Below are positions 8,376 to 17,714 of a DNA stretch of 64,000 nucleotides, one piece after another; within the stretch, counting starts at the first letter, position 1, and the number at the start of each line of letters is the position of its first letter. Origin of the DNA: Rhizobium sp. RU20A (GTDB lineage Bacteria; Pseudomonadota; Alphaproteobacteria; Rhizobiales; Rhizobiaceae). The notes under the pieces are model-generated. The model saw nothing but the letters and a program-made list of their open reading frames with translations, did no database searches and was not told where the DNA came from. The translations under genes were made by a program, and so were the position numbers. The stretch lies in assembly GCF_900155885.1 (NCBI RefSeq), contig NZ_FTMB01000003.1, forward strand, positions 1 to 64,000. The letters are read 5' to 3'.

Positions 8376-10076
8376 ATGCCGGACACACAGACCGACAGCG
8401 CACCTGTCACCGCAAACAATCCCTGGGCGGCTTCCTATCCGCCGGGCGTGCCGTCAACGATTGCGCCGCTTTCCTACCACTCGATCGGCGATCTCTTCGA
8501 ACAGGCGGCCGGCCGCTTTGCCGATCGCCCTGCCTTCACGTGCATGGGCAAGACGATCACCTATGCCGACCTGTCGCGTCAGAGCCTTGCCGTTGCCACA
8601 TGGCTGCAGGCCAATGGCCTGAAGAAGGGCGATCGCGTGGCGGTGATGATGCCCAACATCCTGCAAAATCCCGTGACCGTCTTCGGTATCCTGCGCGCCG
8701 GCTGCACAGTCGTAAATGTCAATCCGCTCTACACGCCGCGCGAACTGGAGCACCAGTTGAACGACTCCGGCGCCAAGGCAATCTTCGTGCTGGAGAATTT
8801 CGCCCACACGGTGGAACAGGTGCGTTCGCGCACCGGCCTGCAGCATGTGGTCGTCGCCAGCATGGGCGACCTGCTCGGCCTCAAGGGCGTGCTGGTCAAT
8901 TTCGTCGTGCGCAAGGTCAAGAAGCTGGTTCCCGCCTGGAGCCTGCCGGGCCACGTGCCGTTCCGCAGCGTCCTGTCGCGCGGCGCCGCGGGGACCTACA
9001 CCCGACCCGTGGTGACAGCCAGCGACGTGGCGTTCCTGCAGTATACGGGTGGCACGACCGGTGTTTCGAAGGGCGCGACGCTCACCCACTCGAATCTTCT
9101 GTCCAACCTCGCGCAGATCGAGTTGTGGCTGCAGCCGGCCTTCATCCGCAAGCCGCGCCCGGAACACCTCACCTTCATCTGCGCGCTGCCGCTCTACCAC
9201 ATCTTCGCCCTCACGGTGAATGCGCTGATGGGGCTCTCGACCGGCGGGCACAATGTCTTGATTCCCAATCCGCGCGACATTCCAGGCTTCGTCAAGGAAT
9301 TGCAGAAACTGCATTTCCACATCTTCCCGGGGCTCAACACGCTCTTCAATGCGCTGATGAACAACCCGGATTTCGCCAAGATCGATTTCTCCGGGCTCAT
9401 CCTCACACTTGGCGGCGGCATGGCCGTGCAGCGGCCGGTGGCCGAACGATGGAAACAGATGACGGGATGCCCGATCGCCGAAGGCTACGGTCTGTCCGAA
9501 ACCTCGCCCGTCGCGACCGCCAACCGCTTCGATTCCGACACCTTCACCGGAACCATCGGCCTTCCGCTGCCCTCTACCGAGATCGATATTCGCGGCGAGG
9601 ATGATCGCAGCCTGCCGCTCGGCGAGGTCGGCGAAATCTGCATTCGCGGGCCGCAGGTCATGGCCGGCTACTGGCAGCGTCCGGACGAGACGGCACGCGC
9701 CATCGGTCCCGACGGTTTCTTCCGCTCCGGCGACCTCGGCTACATGACGCCTGCGGGTTACACGAAGATCGTCGATCGCAAGAAGGACATGATCCTCGTT
9801 TCGGGCTTCAACGTCTATCCGAACGAGATCGAGGAAGTTGCGGTCACCCATCCCGGCATTCTCGAAGCTGCCGCCATCGGGGTTCCCGACGAGCATTCCG
9901 GGGAGGCGGTCAAGCTCTTCGTGGTCCGCCGCGACGAGAGCCTGACGGAAGCCGATGTGAAGGCGCACTGCGCCGAAGCCTTGACGAATTACAAGCGCCC
10001 GAAATTTGTCGAGTTCCGCACCGAACTGCCGAAATCCAACGTGGGCAAGATCCTGCGCAAGGATTTGCGCAGCTGA
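8376..10076 (+). CDS. fadD: Long-chain fatty acid--CoA ligase (acyl-CoA synthetase)
   Basis: AMP-forming acyl-CoA ligase of 566 aa that activates fatty acids for beta-oxidation. The ATP/AMP signature YTGGTTGVSKGATLTHSNL lies near residues 216-234, YGLSETSP in the central adenylate motif, GFFRSGDLGYM in the hinge region, and GKILRKDLR with the catalytic Lys at the C-terminus. ATG 8376 follows GGGAGGAAGAGAC, a good ribosome binding site; the upstream open frame is not coding-like. The gene stands alone and may be controlled through the palindrome at 8191. Chain-length preference cannot be read from sequence; medium-chain ligases share the same motifs. Confidence 0.9.
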   Translation: MPDTQTDSAPVTANNPWAASYPPGVPSTIAPLSYHSIGDLFEQAAGRFADRPAFTCMGKTITYADLSRQSLAVATWLQANGLKKGDRVAVMMPNILQNPVTVFGILRAGCTVVNVNPLYTPRELEHQLNDSGAKAIFVLENFAHTVEQVRSRTGLQHVVVASMGDLLGLKGVLVNFVVRKVKKLVPAWSLPGHVPFRSVLSRGAAGTYTRPVVTASDVAFLQYTGGTTGVSKGATLTHSNLLSNLAQIELWLQPAFIRKPRPEHLTFICALPLYHIFALTVNALMGLSTGGHNVLIPNPRDIPGFVKELQKLHFHIFPGLNTLFNALMNNPDFAKIDFSGLILTLGGGMAVQRPVAERWKQMTGCPIAEGYGLSETSPVATANRFDSDTFTGTIGLPLPSTEIDIRGEDDRSLPLGEVGEICIRGPQVMAGYWQRPDETARAIGPDGFFRSGDLGYMTPAGYTKIVDRKKDMILVSGFNVYPNEIEEVAVTHPGILEAAAIGVPDEHSGEAVKLFVVRRDESLTEADVKAHCAEALTNYKRPKFVEFRTELPKSNVGKILRKDLRS

Positions 10077-10167
10077 CGACGTTTAGCCGACCCTTGCCCG
10101 GACGCGGCAGGGGTCGGATGCAGGTCGTCCGGAAGCGGTCGGGGCGACCCTGAAAGACCCTCTTCCC

Positions 10168-10179
10168 TAAATCGATTTA
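10168..10179. promoter_or_regulatory. Palindrome upstream of pgi, candidate LacI-type operator
   Basis: TAAATCGATTTA is a perfect 12-bp palindrome centred on CG, the geometry of many LacI-family operators. It lies 102 bases before the pgi start in an otherwise non-coding spacer. Function is inferred from symmetry and position only. Confidence 0.4.
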
Positions 10180-10280
10180 ATATCCTGATCGAAAAGCCTC
10201 TGCTCGCGGTCTTCGGGCTTGATTTGCCGGCGCCAAAGCGACTAGCTATCGCCATCCGAAGCCTTGAGAGGATGTGCTCC

Positions 10281-11906
10281 ATGAAAGCCCTTGTCGATCA
10301 GCTGAAAGCCACCGCCGCCACGACGAATGCGACAGACATCCGCGCGGCCTTTGCTGCCGATGTCGGGCGTTTCGGGCGCTTCAGCGCTCGGCTTGACGAT
10401 CTCCTTCTCGACTATTCGAAATGCGCGGTGAACGACGCTGTGCTCGCCGCGCTCGAAGAGATCGCCGCTGCCGGCAAGGTCGCGGAAAAGCGTGACGCCA
10501 TGTTTGCGGGCGAGCCGATCAACTTCACCGAGGGACGCGCTGTGCTGCACACGGCGCTGCGCAATCGCTCCAACACGCCGGTTCTCGTCGACGGCAAGGA
10601 TGTGATGCCCGACGTCAACGGCGTGCTCGCCGCCATGGGCACCTTCGCCGATCAGGTGCGCTCCGGCGCGCTGACGGGCGCCACCGGCAAGAAGATCACC
10701 GATGTCGTCAATATCGGTATCGGCGGCTCGGACCTTGGCCCGGTCATGGCGACGCTGGCACTGGCCCCGTACCATGACGGGCCGCGCCTGCATTTCGTCT
10801 CCAACGTCGATGGCGCGCATATTGCCGACACGCTGAAACTTCTCTCGCCGGAGACCTCGCTCTTCATCGTGGCGTCCAAGACCTTCACGACCATCGAGAC
10901 GATGACCAATGCCAAGTCGGCCCGCGCCTTCATTGCCGATGCGCTCGGCGAGGCTGCCGTCAAGGATCACTTCTGCGCCGTCTCCACCGCGCTCGACAAG
11001 GTCGCCGCCTTCGGCATCGACACGGCCCGCGCCTTCGGCTTCTGGGACTGGGTCGGCGGTCGTTATTCGATCTGGTCGGCCATCGGCCTGCCGCTGATGA
11101 TTGCCGTCGGTCCGGACAATTTCGCCGACTTCCTCGCCGGCGGCCATGCGATCGACCAGCACTTCCGCACGGCACCGTTCCGCGAAAACCTTCCGATGCT
11201 GCTCGGCCTCATCGGCTACTATCACCGCAACGTGCTGGGATACCCCTCGCGCGCCATCCTGCCCTACGATCAGCGTCTGTCGCGCTTCCCGGCCTATCTC
11301 CAGCAGCTCGACATGGAATCGAACGGCAAGGGCGTGACCGTGGACGGCACGCCGGTCGAAGGCGAGAGCGGCCCGGTGGTCTGGGGCGAGCCCGGCACGA
11401 ACGGCCAGCACGCCTTCTACCAGCTCATCCATCAGGGCACGAGCATCATTCCGGCCGAGTTCATGATCGCGGCCAATGGCCATGAGCCGAAGCTGCGCCA
11501 CCAGCACGATCTTCTGATCTCCAACTGCCTCGCTCAGTCGGAAGCTCTGATGAAGGGCCGCAGCTTCGAAGAGGCGAAGGCGCAGCTGACGGCCAAGGGC
11601 ATGGACGACAAACAGGCCGATTTCATCGCCCCGCACCGCGTCTTCACCGGCAACCGCCCGTCGCTAACGATGGTCTATGACAAGCTGACGCCCTTCGCGC
11701 TCGGACGCCTGATTGCGCTCTACGAACACCGCGTCTTCGTCGAAGGCGCACTGTTCAACATCAATTCCTTCGACCAGTGGGGCGTGGAGCTCGGCAAGGA
11801 ACTGGCGACCGGCCTGCTGCCCGTGGTGGAAGGCAAGGAAAGCGCCGAGGGGCACGATGCCTCGACCGCCGGCCTCGTCAAGGCGCTGCTTGCCGCCAAG
11901 GCTTGA
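10281..11906 (+). CDS. pgi: Glucose-6-phosphate isomerase
   Basis: Interconverts fructose-6-phosphate and glucose-6-phosphate in the cytoplasm; 541 aa, normal for the family. Signatures are [51 protein letters not shown], the catalytic Glu in QLDMESNGK, and [21 protein letters not shown] 10281 was chosen because GAGAGG lies at usable distance; an ATG three codons earlier abuts that site. With the fructokinase and FrcBCA genes nearby, it routes fructose-derived F6P toward glucose-6-phosphate, as rhizobia mainly use the Entner-Doudoroff pathway (family knowledge). A palindrome about 100 bp upstream may be an operator. Confidence 0.97.
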   Translation: MKALVDQLKATAATTNATDIRAAFAADVGRFGRFSARLDDLLLDYSKCAVNDAVLAALEEIAAAGKVAEKRDAMFAGEPINFTEGRAVLHTALRNRSNTPVLVDGKDVMPDVNGVLAAMGTFADQVRSGALTGATGKKITDVVNIGIGGSDLGPVMATLALAPYHDGPRLHFVSNVDGAHIADTLKLLSPETSLFIVASKTFTTIETMTNAKSARAFIADALGEAAVKDHFCAVSTALDKVAAFGIDTARAFGFWDWVGGRYSIWSAIGLPLMIAVGPDNFADFLAGGHAIDQHFRTAPFRENLPMLLGLIGYYHRNVLGYPSRAILPYDQRLSRFPAYLQQLDMESNGKGVTVDGTPVEGESGPVVWGEPGTNGQHAFYQLIHQGTSIIPAEFMIAANGHEPKLRHQHDLLISNCLAQSEALMKGRSFEEAKAQLTAKGMDDKQADFIAPHRVFTGNRPSLTMVYDKLTPFALGRLIALYEHRVFVEGALFNINSFDQWGVELGKELATGLLPVVEGKESAEGHDASTAGLVKALLAAKA

Positions 11907-11912
11907 TTGCAT

Positions 11913-11943
11913 GACCGGCCGGTCCGACTCAGGCCGGCCGGTC
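11913..11943 (+). terminator. Hairpin after pgi
   Basis: A perfect 10-bp stem, GACCGGCCGG (11913-11922) and CCGGCCGGTC (11934-11943), with an 11-base loop just after the pgi stop. No U-tract follows, so it may be a weak terminator or an mRNA-stabilising hairpin. Confidence 0.5.
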
Positions 11944-12029
11944 CTGCACAGGTTCCGTTCGCTCGTGATTTGCGCCGGCTGCGCGCCGTGGTAGCGTCAG
12001 GCTCTTCCGCCCCCGCGAACGGACAATCC

Positions 12030-12539
12030 ATGAAGCGCATCGCCTGCCTCAGCCTTTTTCTCCTCGCCGCGCCCGCAGCCGTGGCGAACGATCTTTTTGA
12101 CCATAACGGCTCAGTCATGGTTGTCGACTACGCCAGTGGCACGATCGCCTACAGGGTGGTGAAGCCATCGATCGCAAAGACGATCGCACCCGGCGCCATC
12201 GTCTTTGCCGGCACCATCGAGAAGGGTAAATTCGCGCAGGGCACGGCCTACACCTTCCGGCGCGGCTGTCCGGCGGCGCCCTATGCGGTATCCGGTCGTT
12301 ATGATGCCTCCCTGCCCGGTTTCGTGCTGGCGGGACCGGCGCCGCATCGCGGCAAGACCGGCTGCGAGGTCATCGGCTACGAAATCGACAACCCCAATGC
12401 CCGTCTCGTCTTCATCGACATGGCCGCACGCAAAGGGGAGGCGGTCACGACTGCCGAGGACCAGACTGCGAATGGCACGACAAAAACCGGAGGCGCAAAC
12501 ACCGCCCCAAAGCCGCTGGTGCCGACGGCCACGCCTTGA
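12030..12539 (+). CDS. Secreted protein of unknown function
   Basis: Hypothetical protein of 169 aa. It begins with a clear Sec signal peptide (MKRIACLSLFLLAAPAAVA, cleavage near residue 19-20), so it is periplasmic or secreted. The mature part has two cysteines, in RRGCPAAPY and KTGCEV, that could form a disulphide, and a low-complexity tail rich in Thr, Gly and Pro. I recognise no domain. Proteins of this kind sit after pgi in related rhizobia (from memory), supporting it as a real gene. ATG 12030 was chosen because the signal peptide starts there, although the ribosome binding site is weak. Confidence 0.7.
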   Translation: MKRIACLSLFLLAAPAAVANDLFDHNGSVMVVDYASGTIAYRVVKPSIAKTIAPGAIVFAGTIEKGKFAQGTAYTFRRGCPAAPYAVSGRYDASLPGFVLAGPAPHRGKTGCEVIGYEIDNPNARLVFIDMAARKGEAVTTAEDQTANGTTKTGGANTAPKPLVPTATP

Positions 12540-13670
12540 CTATCGCATGCTGAGGCGGCGCTGGGCAAAGGTGCCGCGCGGCACGCGGGTGAGGTTCGAC
12601 AGGAACTCGCGGGCCGAGGCACGCCAGCTATAGGTCATGGCGCGGGCTCTTGCCGTCTCGCTGGAGATTTCCAGCGCGGCCAGCGCCGCTTCCCGCAGGT
12701 CTTCCGAGAGCGCACCGGCATCGCCCAGCACATCGCGGGGTGCCGTCACCGGAAAGGCGGCGACGGGAACACCGCTCGACAGCGCTTCCAGCATCACATT
12801 GCCGAACGTATCGGTGCGGCTCGGGAAGACGAAGACGTCGGCCGAGGCAAAAACGGTTGCCAATTCCTCGCCGGTCTTGCGGCCGAGGAAATGGGCGTCG
12901 GGATAACGCTGCTTCAGCGAGGGGAGATCGGGGCCGTCGCCGACGATCACCTTGCTGCCGGGTAGGTCAAGGCCGAGGAAGGCGGGAAGGTTCTTCTCCA
13001 CCGCCACGCGGCCGACATTCAGAAAGATCGGGCGCGGCAGGCCGAGATCGCGGCGCTTGGCGGGATTGAAGAGCGTGGTATCGACCCCGCGCGACCAGCG
13101 CTTGATGCGCACGAAGCCGCGCGCGGCCATTTCGGCGGCCAGCGTTTTCGTCGCCACCATCATGCCGTCACCGGAATTGTGGAAACGGCGCAGCCATGCA
13201 TAGCTCCAGCTTTCCGGGATCGGCAGGCGGGCGCTGATGAATTCCGGGAAGCGCGTGTGATAGGCGGTGGTGAAGGGCAGGCCGCGGTCGATGCAGACGC
13301 GGCGCGCCGCCATGCCGAGCGGGCCTTCCGTGGCGATATGGATGTAATCGGGCGCGATGGCTTCGAACTCGGCCAGAACCTGCCGCTTGGAAGCGATCGC
13401 CAGCCGGATCTCCGGATAGGAGGGCAGCGGTACCGTCGTGAACTTTTCCGGCGTCAGGAAGACGACCGATATGCCATCATCGGCGAGCAGCCGGCCCAGC
13501 TCTTCCAGCGTCTGCACCACGCCGTTCAGCTGCGGCCGCCAGGCGTCGGTAACGACGAGAACCACCGGAGCCCCCTCGACGGGAGCTTCCATTGTCATCG
13601 TGCCGGACAGAAGAGCGCCGGCCGCAGTCGATTCGGATGTGATGTGATCGCGCATGGCCCCTTTGACCAT
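12540..13670 (-). CDS. Glycosyltransferase, GT4 family (GT-B fold)
   Basis: Retaining glycosyltransferase of up to 376 aa. The N-terminal acceptor domain starts VVLVVTDAWRPQLNGVVQTL (about residues 36-55). The C-terminal donor domain has NVGRVAVEKNLPAFL, VGDGPDLPSLK and the E-x7-E-like SRTDTFGNVMLEALSSGVP. It resembles cytoplasmic alpha-mannosyl/glucosyltransferases that modify lipids or polysaccharides (MgtA-like), but donor and acceptor cannot be assigned. Start is uncertain: ATGs at 13670 and five codons later are both possible and neither has a strong ribosome binding site. It lies convergent to the secreted protein gene and downstream of fructokinase on the same strand, with a 60-base gap. 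Confidence 0.85.
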   Translation of the reverse strand: MVKGAMRDHITSESTAAGALLSGTMTMEAPVEGAPVVLVVTDAWRPQLNGVVQTLEELGRLLADDGISVVFLTPEKFTTVPLPSYPEIRLAIASKRQVLAEFEAIAPDYIHIATEGPLGMAARRVCIDRGLPFTTAYHTRFPEFISARLPIPESWSYAWLRRFHNSGDGMMVATKTLAAEMAARGFVRIKRWSRGVDTTLFNPAKRRDLGLPRPIFLNVGRVAVEKNLPAFLGLDLPGSKVIVGDGPDLPSLKQRYPDAHFLGRKTGEELATVFASADVFVFPSRTDTFGNVMLEALSSGVPVAAFPVTAPRDVLGDAGALSEDLREAALAALEISSETARARAMTYSWRASAREFLSNLTRVPRGTFAQRRLSMR

Positions 13671-13730
13671 GCTGCGATGACAGGCGAATGAACCATGCCG
13701 GAGACGGCAAGATTGACGTGCCGTTGACGC

Positions 13731-14660
13731 TTAGGCGAGACCGATTTCGTTCGCCCACGGCGGATTGGCGCCGGCGCGGGACACGGTGACAGCAGCGGCC
13801 TTCGCGCCGAGCGTGAGAGCCTTGGCGATCTGCTCTTCGGTCAGCGAGGCCACCTGCTGCTTGGTCAGGAGGTTCTGCAGCTTCAGCGAGGCCAGGACAC
13901 CGGCATCGAAGGTATCGCCGGCGCCGACCGTATCGGCAACCGTCACCCTCTGGCTGGCGACTTCCACCTTGTGGGTGGCCGTGTAGCCGGCCGCGCCATC
14001 GGCGCCGCGGGTCACGACGACGAGCTTGGCGCCATGGTGCAGCCAGTGGCGGGCGAGCGTCTCCTCGTCACCCTCAAGGCCAAACCAGGCAAGGTCCTCG
14101 TCCGAGAACTTGATGATGTCGGACATGCCGGCCATGCGGCGGATGCGGCCGAGATGGGCCTCCTTGTCCTTGATGAAGCCGGGGCGGATGTTGGGGTCGA
14201 GCGAGATGACGCGCTTGTCGTGCTCACGCGCCATCAGCGCCTCGTAGGTCGCGCCGCAGGGCTCGGGGATGAGGCTGATCGCGCCGAAATGCAGGGCTTC
14301 GCAATCGTCACCCAGCGCCGGCAACTCGGCTTGCGTGATCATGCGGCCGGCCGTGTTCTCGTCATAGAAGGCATAGGTCGCATGGCCATCGACGAGCTTG
14401 ACGAAGGCGATGGTGGTCGGGCGCGAGAGCGTGGCGCAATAGCTGTAATCGACATGGCTCTTCTTCAGCGTATCGCGCAGGATGTCGCCCATCATGTCGT
14501 CGGAGAGGCCCGTGAAGAAGGCGGAGGGAACGCCGAGGCGGCCGAGCGCTATCGCCGTGTTGAAGATCGCACCGCCGGCATAGGGCGCATAAGCATCCTC
14601 TCCCGCCGTCGATACGCGCGGCAGCATGTCGATCAGGGCTTCACCACAGCACAGGATCAT
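13731..14660 (-). CDS. frk: Fructokinase (PfkB/ribokinase family)
   Basis: Phosphorylates fructose to fructose-6-phosphate; 309 aa, usual for PfkB fructokinases. It starts ILCCGEALIDMLP, carries the first PfkB signature around AGGAIFNTAIALGRLG, and ends with the second signature DTVGAGDTFDAGVLA containing the catalytic Asp. GGAGAAAGCC precedes ATG 14660. Same strand as pyrE and pyrC upstream, separated by 56 bases, so it may be read from the same transcript. With FrcBCA for uptake and Pgi for isomerisation, this completes entry of fructose into central metabolism. Another sugar substrate within the family is possible but less likely here. Confidence 0.88.
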   Translation of the reverse strand: MILCCGEALIDMLPRVSTAGEDAYAPYAGGAIFNTAIALGRLGVPSAFFTGLSDDMMGDILRDTLKKSHVDYSYCATLSRPTTIAFVKLVDGHATYAFYDENTAGRMITQAELPALGDDCEALHFGAISLIPEPCGATYEALMAREHDKRVISLDPNIRPGFIKDKEAHLGRIRRMAGMSDIIKFSDEDLAWFGLEGDEETLARHWLHHGAKLVVVTRGADGAAGYTATHKVEVASQRVTVADTVGAGDTFDAGVLASLKLQNLLTKQQVASLTEEQIAKALTLGAKAAAVTVSRAGANPPWANEIGLA

Positions 14661-14716
14661 GGCTTTCTCCGTTTTCTGCCGCAGGCTGCGGCACTCTTGT
14701 CGTTGACCGCAGCTTC

Positions 14717-15415
14717 TCAGCTCGTCGGCAGGGATGATGCGCCGCCATGGGCTTTAGACCACGCAAGCGGGGCGTTGATGAAGTCTTCGACCGAGGCCAG
14801 CGTCGCATCGTCGAACAGCGCCTTGCGGCGGGCGACGGCCAGCACGTTGCGCCAGGTGGCGATGTGGTGGAGCGTCACCTCGTTGTTGGCAAAACGCTGC
14901 TCGGCTTCGGGAAAGAGGCCATAGAAGAACAGCGCCATGGCATGGTCGACCCGCCCGCCGGCGGCGCGGATGGCGTCGATGAACGTGAACATGGAGACAC
15001 CCGCCGTCGTCAGGTCCTCGATGACGAGGACGCGCGCGCCTTCCGGCATGTGGCCTTCGATCTGCGCATTGCGGCCGTGACCCTTCGGCTTCTTGCGCAC
15101 ATAGATCATCGGCAGAGCGAGCCGATCGGCCAGGAGGGCCGCAAAGGGAATGCCGGCCGTCTCGCCACCGGCGACAGCGTCGAACTGCTCGAAACCGACT
15201 TCGGACAGAAGCGTGGCGCAGGCAAAATCGATGACGGCCGAGCGGATGCGCGGATAGGAGAGCAGCTTGCGGCCGTCGATATAGACGGGGCTCGCGAGGC
15301 CGGAAGCGAGCTTATAGGGCTCTTCCGGGCGGAAATGCACCGCGCCGATCTCCCAGAGCATGCTGCCGAGCAGGTCGCCCATCACGGATTTTTCGGGAAA
15401 GCTGTTGGAAAACAT
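14717..15415 (-). CDS. pyrE: Orotate phosphoribosyltransferase
   Basis: Converts orotate and PRPP to OMP in pyrimidine synthesis; 232 aa, normal for rhizobial Pyr[27 protein letters not shown] marks the N-terminal part (positions about 27-52), and the PRPP-binding loop is [13 protein letters not shown], with Asp and Thr contacts visible. ATG 15415 lies seven bases after GAGGAG. PyrC follows upstream on the same strand with a 97-base gap, so the pair probably forms a pyrimidine operon continuing into frk. Confidence 0.95.
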   Translation of the reverse strand: MFSNSFPEKSVMGDLLGSMLWEIGAVHFRPEEPYKLASGLASPVYIDGRKLLSYPRIRSAVIDFACATLLSEVGFEQFDAVAGGETAGIPFAALLADRLALPMIYVRKKPKGHGRNAQIEGHMPEGARVLVIEDLTTAGVSMFTFIDAIRAAGGRVDHAMALFFYGLFPEAEQRFANNEVTLHHIATWRNVLAVARRKALFDDATLASVEDFINAPLAWSKAHGGASSLPTS

Positions 15416-15512
15416 CTGCGCGCTCCTCAATGGCCTGACGATGAAAGCCGCATATCAGCCCGGCCGGGGAACGGCCAGACGGCATGCGAGCGAATCTCAA
15501 CGGCAAGGCGCA

Positions 15513-16550
15513 TCAGGCAACATCCCAATAGAGGGGGAACATCGGGTCAAAGACGGTCACCGGGCCGGCACCCGTTTCGATCTTGGCCGGGAAGGTCACG
15601 GGCTCGGCACGCTTGATGAGCCGGATGGTTTCCTCGTTCGGCGCAAGACCATACCAGGCCGGTCCATTCAGCGAGGCGAAGGCTTCGAGCCTGTCGAGTG
15701 CCCCCTCCTCCTCGAAAACATGGGCAAGGCAGCTCATGGTGTTGATGGAGGTGTAGATGCCGGCACAGCCGCAGGCACATTCCTTGAGAGGATCGACATG
15801 CGGGGCGGAATCGGTGCCGAGGAAGAAGCGGGCGTCGCCCGAGGTCGCGGCGGCGCGCAGCGCCAGGCGATGGCTCTCGCGCTTGGCAACCGGCAGGCAG
15901 TAGTAATGCGGCTTGATGCCGCCGACGAGGATGGCGTTACGGTTGATGATCAGGTGATGCGTCGTGATCGAGCCCGCGAGGTTGCCGGATGACGAGCGTA
16001 TATAGTCGATGCCATCCTTCGTCGTGACGTGTTCCATCGTGACCTTGAGTTCGGGCAGGCGCTGGCGCAGCGGATCAAGCACGGTCTCGATGAAGACAGC
16101 CTCGCGGTCGAAGATGTCGACCTCCGGCGTCGTGACCTCGCCGTGCACGCAGAGCGGCAGACCGATCTTCGCCATGCGCTCCAGTACCGGCATGACCTTG
16201 TCGAGATCGCGCACGCCGCCGTGCGAATTGGTCGTGGCACCGGCCGGGTAGAGCTTGACCGCCGTGATGAGCCCGCTTTCCTTGCCGCGCGCCACATCAT
16301 CGGCTTCGGTGTGTTCGGTGAGGTAGAGCGTCATCAGCGGCTCGAAGCGGTCACCGCCGGGGATGGCCTTGACGATGCGCTCGCGATAGGCGTCCGCATC
16401 GGCCGTCGTCACCACCGGCGGCACGAGGTTCGGCATGATGATGGCGCGGGCGAAGTGCCGGCTCGTATCGCCGATCACGCCTTCGAGCATCGCGCCGTCG
16501 CGCAGGTGCAGGTGCCAGTCGTCGGGGCGGCGGATCACGAGGTCGGACAT
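15513..16550 (-). CDS. pyrC: Dihydroorotase, class II
   Basis: Zinc enzyme that cyclises carbamoyl-aspartate to dihydroorotate; 345 aa against 348 for E. coli PyrC. The metal-binding HLHLRDG is at residues 12-18, with [16 protein letters not shown], the HHLIINRN region and [10 protein letters not shown] contributing further His and Asp ligands. ATG 16550 follows AAGGAGCCTGACG; the frame is open far upstream but that extension runs through a palindromic repeat and is non-coding. It is the first gene of the likely pyrC-pyrE(-frk) transcript. Confidence 0.96.
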   Translation of the reverse strand: MSDLVIRRPDDWHLHLRDGAMLEGVIGDTSRHFARAIIMPNLVPPVVTTADADAYRERIVKAIPGGDRFEPLMTLYLTEHTEADDVARGKESGLITAVKLYPAGATTNSHGGVRDLDKVMPVLERMAKIGLPLCVHGEVTTPEVDIFDREAVFIETVLDPLRQRLPELKVTMEHVTTKDGIDYIRSSSGNLAGSITTHHLIINRNAILVGGIKPHYYCLPVAKRESHRLALRAAATSGDARFFLGTDSAPHVDPLKECACGCAGIYTSINTMSCLAHVFEEEGALDRLEAFASLNGPAWYGLAPNEETIRLIKRAEPVTFPAKIETGAGPVTVFDPMFPLYWDVA

Positions 16551-16931
16551 CGTCAGGCTCCTTGAGAACGAAGAGGGCGGCTTGGCGCCAGCTTCCCCAA
16601 GCGGGAAAGCGGCGCGGCCGTTTCTTCGTCCGCTTATCATCGCGCGGCGTGAACGCCAATGCGTGCGTTGGGCGGGTGCGGTGCCGTATCTCGGGGGGCG
16701 CACCGCAGCCCGGCTTGCTAAAGGCCCGCCTTGCGCAGGGTCTGCCTGGCGCCACCCCCGACGTCCGTCATCCTCGGGCTTGACCCGAGGATCCACGCCT
16801 CGTCCGCAGCGTGTGCCGCATGGATGCTCGGGTCAAGCCCGAGCATGACGGAGAGTGAGAGGCAGCCTCATCCCCCGGGGTGAAGCGTGAGCCGGGGCGA
16901 CACCGCCGCCCGGGCTCCAATCCGTGATGCC
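16551..16931. other. 381-bp intergenic region between frcA and pyrC
   Basis: No gene is supported here. The region carries the palindromic repeat at 16765-16851 and the pyrC promoter region. From memory, S. meliloti has a further gene (frcK) downstream of frcA; nothing like it is present here. Confidence 0.6.
16765..16851. repeat. Rhizobial palindromic intergenic element, copy A
   Basis: An 87-bp imperfect palindrome bounded by CCGTCAT and ATGACGG, with inner arms of the form CTCGGGCTTGACCCGAG and CTCGGGTCAAGCCCGAG. A second diverged copy of the same design is at 51226-51311. Such dispersed palindromes are common in Rhizobiales intergenic DNA. Confidence 0.85.
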
Positions 16932-17714
16932 TCAGGCGGCCATCGCTTCGCGCGGCGGCTCCTTGGCGCCCGTCATGAAGGCCACCGCGTCGGACATGGT
17001 GTAGTCCTTCGGGTTGATGACGCACAGGCGCCGGCCGAGACGGTGGATGTGGATGCGGTCGGCTACTTCGAATACATGCGGCATGTTGTGCGAGATGAGC
17101 ACGATCGGCAGGCCGCGCGAGCGCACGTCGAGGATGAGCTCCAGAACGCGGCGGCTTTCCTTGACGCCGAGGGCGGCCGTCGGTTCGTCGAGGATGACGA
17201 CCTTGGAGCCGAAGGCTGCGGCACGGGCCACGGCCACGCCCTGACGCTGGCCGCCCGAGAGCGTTTCCACCGCCTGGTTGATGTTCTGGATGGTCATCAG
17301 GCCGAGCTCGGAGAGCTTGTCGCGGGCGAATTTTTCCATCGCGGCGCGATCGAGCGAACGGAAGACCGAGCCCATGATGCCGGGTTTGCGGATTTCGCGG
17401 CCCAGGAACATGTTGTCGGCGATGGAGAGCGCCGGCGAAAGGGCAAGGTTCTGGTAGACCGTCTCGATGCCGGCCTTGCGGGCCTCGATCGGCGAGGAGA
17501 ACTGCACCGGCTTGCCTTCCAGCCGGATCTCGCCTTCGTCGGGCCGGACAGCGCCGGAGATGGCCTTGATCAGGCTCGACTTGCCGGCACCGTTATCGCC
17601 GATGACGGCAAGGATTTCGCCCGGATAGAGGTCGAAATCGGCATTGTCGAGGGCGGTCACGCGGCCGTAGCGCTTGACCAGGTTGCGTGCGGTGAGAATG
17701 GGTTCGCGGTTCAT
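16932..17714 (-). CDS. frcA: Fructose ABC transporter ATP-binding protein
   Basis: ATPase of the FrcBCA fructose importer, peripheral to the inner membrane; 260 aa with a single nucleotide-binding domain, as in S. meliloti FrcA and unlike the double-domain RbsA type. Walker A GDNGAGKSS, Q-loop YQNLALS, signature LSGGQRQGVAVARAA, Walker B VVILDEPTAAL and H-loop LISHNM are all intact. ATG 17714 overlaps the frcC stop by one base (TGATG), indicating translational coupling, and GGTAGC lies upstream. Last gene of frcBCA. Confidence 0.95.
   Translation of the reverse strand: MNREPILTARNLVKRYGRVTALDNADFDLYPGEILAVIGDNGAGKSSLIKAISGAVRPDEGEIRLEGKPVQFSSPIEARKAGIETVYQNLALSPALSIADNMFLGREIRKPGIMGSVFRSLDRAAMEKFARDKLSELGLMTIQNINQAVETLSGGQRQGVAVARAAAFGSKVVILDEPTAALGVKESRRVLELILDVRSRGLPIVLISHNMPHVFEVADRIHIHRLGRRLCVINPKDYTMSDAVAFMTGAKEPPREAMAA

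Noticed and set aside
16765-16851. Palindromic repeats considered as CRISPR units or a tRNA-like fold
   Set aside because: Only two dispersed copies 34 kb apart, no regular spacers, no cas genes, and no cloverleaf features.
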